A stretch of DNA of 64,000 nucleotides from Leptospiraceae bacterium (GTDB lineage: Bacteria > Spirochaetota > Leptospiria > Leptospirales > Leptospiraceae), in assembly GCA_024233835.1 (NCBI GenBank), contig JACKPC010000006.1, positions 335,757-399,756 on the forward strand, given 5' to 3'. The translations under genes were made by a program, and so were the position numbers. Positions 1 to 7,856 of this stretch are shown here, one piece after another; position 1 is the stretch's first letter; every line of letters begins with the position of its first letter. The notes beneath the pieces were generated by a model, which searched no databases, was not told the origin of the DNA, and saw nothing but the letters and a program-made list of their open reading frames with translations.

Positions 1-223
1 AAAGCTGAACTTTCGTTCCCTCCTGCATCTCGGAAACCGGGTTCTGGATAGTTATTGTAGAAATCAGGTTCTCAGCCGTAACAAAAAGAGCCATGGGCAC
101 GGGACTCAGACCTTCAGGAGACATTTGCAGAACATCATAGAAAGCTTTCGTACACTGAGAAAAAAGAAGGACTGATAAAAGAGGAAGTCTCAGTAAAATT
201 TTAATGATTACTCTCACAAACAT
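1..223 (-). CDS. N-terminal fragment of a surface lipoprotein, paralogue of the 4626-7616 gene
   Basis: The ATG is at 221-223 on the minus strand and the frame is open to the window edge (74 codons seen). The product begins MFVRVIIKIL, then a hydrophobic stretch and the lipobox-like end VLLFSQC, so it should be a lipoprotein exported and lipidated at Cys24. The visible part after the signal matches the start of the lipoprotein at 4626-7616 almost base for base, with about five differences over 223 bp by eye. That neighbour carries Calx-beta-like repeats, so the same architecture is likely here but cannot be seen. The rest of the gene lies outside the window, to the left. Confidence 0.85.
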   Translation of the reverse strand, partial: MFVRVIIKILLRLPLLSVLLFSQCTKAFYDVLQMSPEGLSPVPMALFVTAENLISTITIQNPVSEMQEGTKVQL

Positions 224-239
224 GGCAAAAATAGGTTTG

Positions 240-347
240 GCTTCGGCTCCCTTCGGTCGCGGATCCTGAGCGTGCTTCGATGCACTTCGTTTACGGCTCC
301 TGAGCGAATGAAATGAGTCGAAGGACAGCAACCGGATGAGCCGAAGC
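240..347. repeat. REP-like palindromic element (copy a)
   Basis: The ends form a perfect 10-bp inverted repeat, GCTTCGGCTC at 240-249 and GAGCCGAAGC at 338-347. Inside is the motif CTTCGATGCACTTCG and the block CTCCTGAGCGAATGAAATGA. It sits between the start of the partial lipoprotein gene and the stop codon of the next one. Related elements occur at about 4465-4622, 7711-7774 and 33647-33690. Non-coding; possibly a REP/RAYT-type or transcript-end element (inference). Confidence 0.7.
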
Positions 348-349
348 AT

Positions 350-2176
350 CTAAAACCCTCCGAGGCCAAATCTGACAAGGCCCAGTTTTCCGGTATCTTT
401 TTCGGTGAAAACGGTTAATAAACGACGCTTACTGCTATCAATAATTGATTTTATATGGTATTCAGTCTGATCTGCATAAACCGTCTTGCCTTTTGAAATA
501 TTGACTGATTTACAATTATCAACACTCAGGCTACATTGATTCATATATAAATGATTCAGGTCAGCCGAATTATACGCCAGAACATACAACAAATTTTTTT
601 CTTCACTAAATAGTATTTCAGGATAGTAACTCGCAAAAGGATTATTCGCACTAAGATCAAAAGTATCGCAGGCATAGATAGATGGATCACAGGAATAAAG
701 CCAGAGTCTCCCGTCGATACTACGATTATTACTAACAGCTAATATTTTATTATTACTGTTCCGATAAATAGCCGAAGGTCCAAAGCCAGTTCTCGGTATG
801 TTACTTAAATACTTTGTCTCATAGCTGTTATCCAGAGTATTAAAAATTTTTACAACCGGGACATAAAAAATAGGCTCTAAATTTGCAGTATAATATCCAC
901 CTGTAAAAAAGATGTGGATTTTATCACCGACTCTAAACATTCCTCTCGCGAGATATCCGGCACCGGGATTGGCCTGTTCAAACATTTCCACCGTGGAACA
1001 TCCGCTTCCGTCTAAATTGCATATAAAGAGATAGGAACGACTTCCATCGATTCCGGAAGCATACAGTTTGCCAGCACTGAGTAGTAGTTTTGGGTCTCCC
1101 CCTCTGTCACTTGAATTTGCTATAACCGAATGAGAGCAATTACTCAAGTCCAAAGAACAGTGAAATAAAGATAAAGCAATACTTCCGGAAGAACGATTTG
1201 ATGTTATTATGACAATCTTCTGATTTGTAGCATCATAAGCGATTTGTGGAAGTAAAGCTGAATGATTCCCGGCTCCTGTAGAATCATTTTTAAAAATGCA
1301 ATTTTCTCCATTGCTATCACATTTATAAATAGTTAGTGTATTATTTAAAGAATAATTTCTCGCAGCAATATACAAACTTCCTTCTGCCTGGAGAATTGTA
1401 GGACTGTAGTACTGATTACTCTGTGAACTACTTACCTGGTAATAGGAAAAATCATTGTCTGTTAATTGCACAGAATGTGTTTTAGACTCTGTTTCAACCG
1501 TAGCTGTAAACGTATAGGTTTTTGTCTCGTTATAATCATCATTGATACTTATATTGATATACTGAATTGTACTATAGTTTTCCGGGGTGAAGCTCAAAAC
1601 AGATTTATCCATAGTCACCGAACTTGCATCACTATTCGCAAGATTTAAAGCTACATTCGCTTCCGGTTTAATTCCCAAAGAAAAACCGATCTTTCCAGTT
1701 GCTTCTTCAACCAAACTATTACTCGAATCACTACTTACAAGAATATTATATTTTTGATTATCATGAATTAGAATTTTTATGGATAAGGAACTGATTCCTT
1801 CAGAACTGAACTCTAATAAAACTTCTTCCGAGCTGGAGTTACCATCCGGCTTTGCATAGAGTTCGATCTGCTGTTCTGTAGTACCCGTACCGGATAAAAA
1901 CTCAAGTTCCACTTCCTGACTGTTATTGACTAACAGTGCAGGACTATTAGATGAAACTTTTATTTTTCTGTATTTTTCCGCCTGTCCGGAAAATTTTATA
2001 CCGATTTTCTGCGTGTTTCCCTCATCCATACTTTCAGGATTTCCGGATACCAGTATATTTATTTTTTCTGTTTGAACAAACCCAATTATTATTCCACCGG
2101 CTCCTTCTGCCGGGTGAGTAAAAGTAGCTTCATAACAATTGTAGAATATTAGTAATAATAAGATTATTTTATTCAA
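350..2176 (-). CDS. Calx-beta-like repeat lipoprotein
   Basis: 608 aa. I chose a TTG start at 2174-2176, overlapping the stop of the upstream gene (TTGAATAA), because a GGGGGA ribosome-binding site lies about 10 bases before it and the resulting peptide is a short lipoprotein signal, (M)NKIILLLLIFYNC, with a relaxed spirochaete-type lipobox. An upstream ATG at 2227 would put 17 polar residues in front of the signal and is less likely. Residues of roughly 30-245 form two Calx-beta-like units (FTPENYSTIQYINISINDD, LTDND). The rest has repeated segments with YxCDSNGENC-type motifs, resembling a beta-propeller of a cell-surface protein. Function is unknown; surface exposure is inferred. Translation is probably coupled to the gene before it. 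Confidence 0.75.
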   Translation of the reverse strand: MNKIILLLLIFYNCYEATFTHPAEGAGGIIIGFVQTEKINILVSGNPESMDEGNTQKIGIKFSGQAEKYRKIKVSSNSPALLVNNSQEVELEFLSGTGTTEQQIELYAKPDGNSSSEEVLLEFSSEGISSLSIKILIHDNQKYNILVSSDSSNSLVEEATGKIGFSLGIKPEANVALNLANSDASSVTMDKSVLSFTPENYSTIQYINISINDDYNETKTYTFTATVETESKTHSVQLTDNDFSYYQVSSSQSNQYYSPTILQAEGSLYIAARNYSLNNTLTIYKCDSNGENCIFKNDSTGAGNHSALLPQIAYDATNQKIVIITSNRSSGSIALSLFHCSLDLSNCSHSVIANSSDRGGDPKLLLSAGKLYASGIDGSRSYLFICNLDGSGCSTVEMFEQANPGAGYLARGMFRVGDKIHIFFTGGYYTANLEPIFYVPVVKIFNTLDNSYETKYLSNIPRTGFGPSAIYRNSNNKILAVSNNRSIDGRLWLYSCDPSIYACDTFDLSANNPFASYYPEILFSEEKNLLYVLAYNSADLNHLYMNQCSLSVDNCKSVNISKGKTVYADQTEYHIKSIIDSSKRRLLTVFTEKDTGKLGLVRFGLGGF

Positions 2177-4442
2177 AATATAGATCCCCCGCACCTGTTG
2201 CTTGATAAATATTATCCGTATTTCCATAACCCAATTGACCGTAAGCAGCCCAACCCCAGCATTTCAAAGCCCCGGTACTTAGTAGGGCACAGGTATGTTC
2301 TCCTCGTGCGTACACATGAATGACACTATTTGAAAAACTTATATCCGGTGCTGTTTCAGGAGTTTGATAAATAATGCCTTGAGCATAACCCAGTGGTATA
2401 CCTGCCTGCAAAGTTCCTTTTCCAAAGCAGCGAAGTTTTCCGGTTTGCAGTAATAAACAGGTATGAGCATTTCCAGCTGCTATTTCTGTTACGGACTCTG
2501 TGATATTTAATTTTTTAGGCAAAAGTAACCACCTTTCTCCGCTGCCGTCACCGTTTTGGTAGTTCACTCCATCCCCCCAACATTTTGCACTTTCATCGCT
2601 GAGAATAGCACAGGTATGAGTCGAACCCGCAATAATATCAGCCACATCTCCACCCACATCTACAGCTGATAAAGTCGCCGCATCATTCCTATCCAGTCTA
2701 TCCCCATAACCCAACTGGCCGGCATAATTGGCTCCCCAGCATCGGAGGGTCTTATCTTCTAAAAGTGCACAGGTATGGTTGTTACCGGAGCTAATTTTTA
2801 TAGCCTTAGGATTAAAGCTTATAGGAATAGCTTTAGAGGCATCTGTTATATCCAGATTATTAGAATTTCCTAATTGGCCGTTGAAATTGATTCCGAAACA
2901 ATAGACCTTCCCGGACACGGATAGAGCACAGGTGGAAAAGGAACCGGTTTGTATCTGGACAATATCTTCCGGGAAGGGTAAATAGAGAGCCTCGTTTATA
3001 TCAATGATTTCAGATATATTTGGATCACCTAATTTTCCGTAAGCACCATCTCCCCAGCATTTTACTTTTTTATTGGAAAGAACTGCACAGGCATGAGATA
3101 TTCCAACCGATACCTGTTCTACGGTTATAAAAAAACCAAAATTAAGTCGCACTGCCTCAGAAATAGAAAGGATATTAGCTGTATCGCCATTTCCTAAAAT
3201 ACCAAAGGAACCCATTCCCCAGCATTTCAAATTACCCGGAGGAATAATCGCACAGGTAGACGTATAGCCGGCTGCTACCTGTAAATTTAAACTGTAGCTC
3301 TGGAAGCTAAATGTATAGTTTTCTGCAAGAGCATTGCCGTAAAGGTCTTTCAATCCACCTGTCAGAGTAACCGTATAGTTTGCAGTGAGTTCTAAGCTTG
3401 ACAGCGGGCTTATCCAGATTGTATCATCCTTCAATTCGATAGTAGCTTCTACCGGGACTCCGTCTTTTTGAAAAAGAACAGTTGCTGCATTTACCGTGTT
3501 ATAATCCAGAACCTCAGAAAAGAGAATAGATATTTTACTATTCGGACTGACCATACTTGCATTGTTTGTTGGATTAGTGGCTTTTACGGTCGGTGGGATG
3601 TCATCAGCGGTATAAAAGAAAAACTCATAATCAGAACTCATTGGATTTCCGGCAAGATCGCTGATTTCTTTTTTTATACTCAGGCTTATCTTTTTCTGTG
3701 TGGGTAAATATGGACTGGCTATTATTTGTAATACATTTCCGGATACCGTATAATTTTTGTCAATATTTCCTGTATCTGTTGTGATTTGAATTGTATCTGC
3801 ACTTACACTATCAGCAGATAGTTCTTCAGAAAAAGTCACAAGAATGGTATGGCCGGATAAAATTCCCGTTTGCCCACTTACAGGGTCTGTAGCTGTAATC
3901 TCAGGAGGTATGCTGTCTTTTTTTTGTGCAGTATGAAATTGGAAAGAATAGTCGGATTGTATTTGGTTTCCTTTTTCGTCTTTAATACCTGTTGTAAGGA
4001 GTAGAGTATAGTTTGTATCGTAGCTCAAAGGCGAAGTGGGTGTTATTCTTAAAATTTTGCCCTCTACAGAAGTATTTGCAGAAATACGAGTTCCATTCTG
4101 ACTCAGGATAACTGTATTTTCATTGATACTGTTGGCATCAAGAGCTTCACTGAATTCCACAGTTACTTTTTCAGCTACATTTACATCTGTTGATTTATCA
4201 GAGGGGATATGATTTAGTATAGCAATAGCAGTATTGTCAAAATTATTTCCTGTATTTGTATTATACTCAAACCTTCCTACTTTAAAAGCTAATAAAGAAG
4301 CAACTTCTTCTTCTGTCCAACCCGAAGGCTCAGGAGCTTTTATTTGTTCGAGAGCTTCCTGAGTACAGGAATAGAGTAAAATACAAAGGAGTATAAAGCC
4401 TTTCTTTAATATATGTATGCCTGAATTCAACTCTACTTTCAT
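2169..4442 (-). CDS. Lipoprotein with three Big_5 domains and an RCC1-type beta-propeller
   Basis: 757 aa. The N-terminus has a hydrophobic signal ending ILLYSC (lipobox, Cys26). Residues of about 70-380 hold three bacterial Ig-like (Big_5/SwmA-type) domains, each with an 'IPSDKSTDVNV...VTVEFSEALD' type start and an 'LSYDTNYTLLLTTGIKD' type end. From about residue 390 to the end there are seven repeats of the form CAxL....LxCWGxGxxGxLGxGD, the hallmark of the RCC1 fold, enough for a full seven-bladed propeller. The two Cys per blade are unusually regular. A surface adhesin or ligand-binding role is inferred; no enzymatic motif is seen. The next gene overlaps by 8 bases. Confidence 0.85.
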   Translation of the reverse strand: MKVELNSGIHILKKGFILLCILLYSCTQEALEQIKAPEPSGWTEEEVASLLAFKVGRFEYNTNTGNNFDNTAIAILNHIPSDKSTDVNVAEKVTVEFSEALDANSINENTVILSQNGTRISANTSVEGKILRITPTSPLSYDTNYTLLLTTGIKDEKGNQIQSDYSFQFHTAQKKDSIPPEITATDPVSGQTGILSGHTILVTFSEELSADSVSADTIQITTDTGNIDKNYTVSGNVLQIIASPYLPTQKKISLSIKKEISDLAGNPMSSDYEFFFYTADDIPPTVKATNPTNNASMVSPNSKISILFSEVLDYNTVNAATVLFQKDGVPVEATIELKDDTIWISPLSSLELTANYTVTLTGGLKDLYGNALAENYTFSFQSYSLNLQVAAGYTSTCAIIPPGNLKCWGMGSFGILGNGDTANILSISEAVRLNFGFFITVEQVSVGISHACAVLSNKKVKCWGDGAYGKLGDPNISEIIDINEALYLPFPEDIVQIQTGSFSTCALSVSGKVYCFGINFNGQLGNSNNLDITDASKAIPISFNPKAIKISSGNNHTCALLEDKTLRCWGANYAGQLGYGDRLDRNDAATLSAVDVGGDVADIIAGSTHTCAILSDESAKCWGDGVNYQNGDGSGERWLLLPKKLNITESVTEIAAGNAHTCLLLQTGKLRCFGKGTLQAGIPLGYAQGIIYQTPETAPDISFSNSVIHVYARGEHTCALLSTGALKCWGWAAYGQLGYGNTDNIYQATGAGDLYFE

Positions 4443-4464
4443 ATTATAATATCCTTATGTCTTG

Positions 4465-4622
4465 GCTTGGCTTCGGCTCGCGTTGCTCGCTCAGCCGGCG
4501 CACTCTCAGGAAGTGGGTATTCCACACCCTGGCGAACGACCGGATGCTCCTGATTACTGCGCCCCCTGAGCCGATACTTCGACGCGCTTCGCTTGCTCAG
4601 TAACCGGATGAGCCAAAGGGAA
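4465..4622. repeat. REP-like palindromic element (copy b)
   Basis: Begins CTTGGCTTCGGCTCGCG and ends ACCGGATGAGCCAAAG, the same outer ends as copy a, with the core ACTTCGACGCGCTTCGCTTGCTCAGT near 4576-4601. The centre (about 4500-4560) is not shared with the other copies. It fills the gap between two lipoprotein genes read in the same direction, so a role at the transcript end or as a recombination site is possible but unproven. Confidence 0.6.
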
Positions 4623-4625
4623 GCA

Positions 4626-7616
4626 TTATCTTATCCATATATAAGCGAAAGAAGGAGTATTCCGCCCACCTTTATCCGGATAACAATTATCACACCACCA
4701 GATAGCAAAATTTCCTACATTTACATAATCAGATAAACCAATACCAATTCCACTATCTGGAGAAGCACAATCATTTTCTTGATTACCAATTATACCAATT
4801 CGCACACCATCTAATAAAGACCAACCCGGAATAACATTATTAATCCCCTCTCTATTACAATTATACTGCAAACTACTATCCGGCACCATTGCTTTCCATG
4901 CAGCACGGCCAAAATTTGTTGGAATATATCCTCCCTGAAACATAGTTTTAAGTGAATCCTGAGATAATGATATTTTTAGCTCTCGAACATCTCCTGATGT
5001 ATCCATAACTAGCCTTATTTCAGAATAATCTAAATTATTAAAAGCAGGACTTTTGTATTCTTCTTTAGTTAAAGAAGGTATAATATCCAGAGCATTGGTA
5101 GGAAATAAATCATCTGTTGTCCAATAGCTTGCATAATAATTAAATGTAGGCTGGGTACCATCAGCCTTTAATGCCAGTGTCCAGCCACCACCATCTGTTG
5201 TCATATCACAGTAAGCCCAGAATGGAGCGTCACCTCCCACTCCATCGGGGTCGATAGTGTAAACTCCATCACCTACAGATAGACCGTCATCCAATACTGC
5301 CTTACAGCTTTTTCTGACTTCCGTTGTGTCGTTGTAAATAGCTAATACTTCTGAATCAGTTAAGGCTTTATTGAATATTATTATATCGTCGATTTTCCCC
5401 TTAGTATATTCTGTAGAAACAACAGGATCTCTACCTATTTCTATATTTGCTTCAACATATCCTATATTTGCAATTTTTATTGATTGAGAAATTAAACTCC
5501 CATTAAAGTATAGAGAAATGTATTCATTATCATATGATACAGTAACCATATTCCATTTATCTAAATTTAAAACATAAGGTATATAATAATTTATAAGTTC
5601 TCCTGTTGAATTTACAAATTGAAAAAAATATATATCTCCCCAGTGTAAGTAAAGTCTGTATTGAAATAAGTTATTATTCCCCTTTGATATAATTGAACCA
5701 ATTTCTGAATCTGTTGCAACATTTACCCAACTCGAAATAGTAATTCCATTAGATAATGTTGATAAAGAAGGTGAACTAGGAACAAATATAAAATCATTCA
5801 CACCATCAAAACTATAAGCTCTATCTTTATAATTATACCGATTTGTCGTTAAAGTTGCTCCGTTGGGTGTACCATGATTATTATTCCCGCTTTCATCGTC
5901 AGAATTGCCATTGAAGGGGTAGTAGGCAATCGAACCATCCAGCATACTATCATTATCCTGTATATATCCTTCATAACTTATATCCGGGAGAAAATCATTA
6001 CTCACACTTATCATGTAGGCATCTGCTAAGAAATCATCATCTTCTGCCTGTGTTGTGGTGATGCTGATGCCAGTCTCCCAGTTTGTACTATCAAAGGTTA
6101 TACTCATAGGAGATAATGCTAAATCTTCCTGATTATCAGACAGAACTATGGTTCTCGCTATTCCCGGATTACCGGAAAGCGTCAGTCGAAAAAAGCTGTT
6201 TTCTCCCTCTTTGAATGGCAGGCCGATTTCTTTAAATACTATCTTCGTGTCCTTATCGATAATCAAAAGGTCTTTGGTAGTACTGGCAAAGCCCTCATAG
6301 CTCGCCTGAATTTGCACTGTTTCGGAGGTTTCATTTCCATCGTTAGAAATAGCGGTAATCGTCAGAGTTTTTTCTGTATTATAATCCTCAGCGGTGAAGT
6401 AGATGGACTCAGGGTAAATTTTTACCAGATTAGAAGATGTAAAGCTCACTTTTGCCGGAAGAACCGGCTTCTTATTCAGCTTTACCTTATACTGAATCGT
6501 CTCTCCCTCCAGAACATTTTCTCCGCCTGTAATAAAGATATTCTGGGCTTCTGCATCCTGAACAAAGACAGGTAAAGTTGCACTGACTAAGGAAGCAGAA
6601 GACGCCACAAGGGTAACCGAATGGTTCAAATAGTCCGAATCTGCCGGGGCAGTAAGGCTTATCTCCTGCTCTATATTCCAATTCTCAGCAGTAAATTGAA
6701 GCTCTGAAGGTGAAGCACTCAGGTTCAAATTGTTCTGAATCGTAAGTTTAAGAGTTTGTGTGCTCGCTGGATTGGAACTCAGCCGAACTTTGATTCTTGC
6801 AGTACTGTTTTCGAGCAGAGTCAGAGAGCTTACGGAGAATACAGCAGAAATGTCATTATCCACAATTTGCAGGGTTTTTACTTCTCCTGTAGAAAACCGT
6901 ATCGATACATTTTCCGACACAGAGTTAGAATCTTCTTTTGCAAAAACTTGGATCTCTTTTTCTGTGCTATAGTTCTCCTTTGTGAATTCGACTTCTTCCG
7001 GGGAAAGAGAAAGGCTCTCCGGGTGCGAGAGAGAAAACTTGAGTTTTACAGCTTCTCTGGGTTCGGTATTCAGTTTCAGACGAAAATTCCCACCGCTTCC
7101 TTCCAACAAAGATTCGGGTAGATTATATGAGAGACGAATGTCCGTATCGTTATCCCAAATTTGAACCGATAGCTCTTTTTCTGTACCTTCGGATGTGCGA
7201 AAATGCAGAACAACACGCTCGTTCACTGAATTCGCATCCTCTACTGCGAAAAGAGAAATCCTTTCTTCCTTTGCGTCGGCTAATAGTTCCAGTTTTTGAG
7301 AATACTCTCCATTCTCTTTTTGACATACGAGTGCCGGGTCTTCGGACTCAAGATACATTCGGGTGGGTAAATGAGAGTTTTCTATTTTCAGTAAAAGCTG
7401 AACTTTCGTTCCCTCCTGCATCACAGAAACCGGGTTCTGGATAGTTATTGTAGAAATCAGGTTCTCAGCCGTAACAAAAAGAGCCATGGGCACGGGACTC
7501 AGACCTTCGGGAGACATTTGCAGAACATCATAGAGAGCTTTCGTACACTGAGAAAAAAGAAGGACTGATAAAAGAGGAAGTCTCAGTAAAATTTTAATGA
7601 TTACTCTCATAAACAT
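4626..7616 (-). CDS. Chimeric lipoprotein: Calx-beta repeats, LamG-like domain, fibrinogen-like C-terminus
   Basis: 996 aa from the ATG at 7614-7616. An in-frame ATG 30 bases upstream would prepend ten residues that the paralogue at 1-223 does not share, so it is not used. Signal peptide ends VLLFSQC (lipobox). Residues of about 45-550 contain around five Calx-beta-like units, each ending in an xxDNDxx motif. About 555-770 is a concanavalin/LamG-type domain (YYPFNGNSDDESGNNNHG, YSFDGVNDFI, GKIDDIIIFNKAL). About 775-995 is a fibrinogen-related domain (CKAVLDDG, YCDMTTDGGGWTLALKADG). These domains bind glycans or host ligands in other systems; here an adhesin-like surface role is inferred. The LamG/fibrinogen coding part is clearly more AT-rich than the Calx-beta part, suggesting a composite gene. 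Confidence 0.85.
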   Translation of the reverse strand: MFMRVIIKILLRLPLLSVLLFSQCTKALYDVLQMSPEGLSPVPMALFVTAENLISTITIQNPVSVMQEGTKVQLLLKIENSHLPTRMYLESEDPALVCQKENGEYSQKLELLADAKEERISLFAVEDANSVNERVVLHFRTSEGTEKELSVQIWDNDTDIRLSYNLPESLLEGSGGNFRLKLNTEPREAVKLKFSLSHPESLSLSPEEVEFTKENYSTEKEIQVFAKEDSNSVSENVSIRFSTGEVKTLQIVDNDISAVFSVSSLTLLENSTARIKVRLSSNPASTQTLKLTIQNNLNLSASPSELQFTAENWNIEQEISLTAPADSDYLNHSVTLVASSASLVSATLPVFVQDAEAQNIFITGGENVLEGETIQYKVKLNKKPVLPAKVSFTSSNLVKIYPESIYFTAEDYNTEKTLTITAISNDGNETSETVQIQASYEGFASTTKDLLIIDKDTKIVFKEIGLPFKEGENSFFRLTLSGNPGIARTIVLSDNQEDLALSPMSITFDSTNWETGISITTTQAEDDDFLADAYMISVSNDFLPDISYEGYIQDNDSMLDGSIAYYPFNGNSDDESGNNNHGTPNGATLTTNRYNYKDRAYSFDGVNDFIFVPSSPSLSTLSNGITISSWVNVATDSEIGSIISKGNNNLFQYRLYLHWGDIYFFQFVNSTGELINYYIPYVLNLDKWNMVTVSYDNEYISLYFNGSLISQSIKIANIGYVEANIEIGRDPVVSTEYTKGKIDDIIIFNKALTDSEVLAIYNDTTEVRKSCKAVLDDGLSVGDGVYTIDPDGVGGDAPFWAYCDMTTDGGGWTLALKADGTQPTFNYYASYWTTDDLFPTNALDIIPSLTKEEYKSPAFNNLDYSEIRLVMDTSGDVRELKISLSQDSLKTMFQGGYIPTNFGRAAWKAMVPDSSLQYNCNREGINNVIPGWSLLDGVRIGIIGNQENDCASPDSGIGIGLSDYVNVGNFAIWWCDNCYPDKGGRNTPSFAYIWIR

Positions 7617-7710
7617 GGCAAAAATCCCATAAGGGGGTATTGCCATCTTGCAGATATGTCAGAATAAACATCAAGGAAAATTTCACTCTCCACGGAAAAT
7701 ATGACAAAAA

Positions 7711-7774
7711 TAGGCTTGGCTCCGGCTCCCTTCGGTCGCGGCTCCTGAGCGAATGAAATGAGTCACTCTCCATT
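7711..7774. repeat. REP-like element (copy c), truncated
   Basis: Shares TAGGYTTGGCTYCGGCTCCCTTCGGTCGCGG and the block CGGCTCCTGAGCGAATGAAATGAGTC with copy a, but lacks the right-hand ACCGGATGAGCC end. It lies between the start of the lipoprotein gene and the AAA-ATPase-like gene. A 10-bp direct repeat, TCACTCTCCA, is found at 7683-7692 and 7773-7782, bracketing the element. Confidence 0.55.
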
Positions 7775-7856
7775 GCGATTAGAGACATAATACTTCTCTT
7801 AATTATTCCATTTTAAGCTCTTGACAAAAACCTTTTATAAAAGCGAATCTGGTTTT

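Noticed and set aside
6756..7121. Plus-strand open frames opposite the Calx-beta lipoprotein
   Set aside because: They are antisense to a gene with a clear signal peptide and domains, have no ribosome-binding site, and show no known motif.
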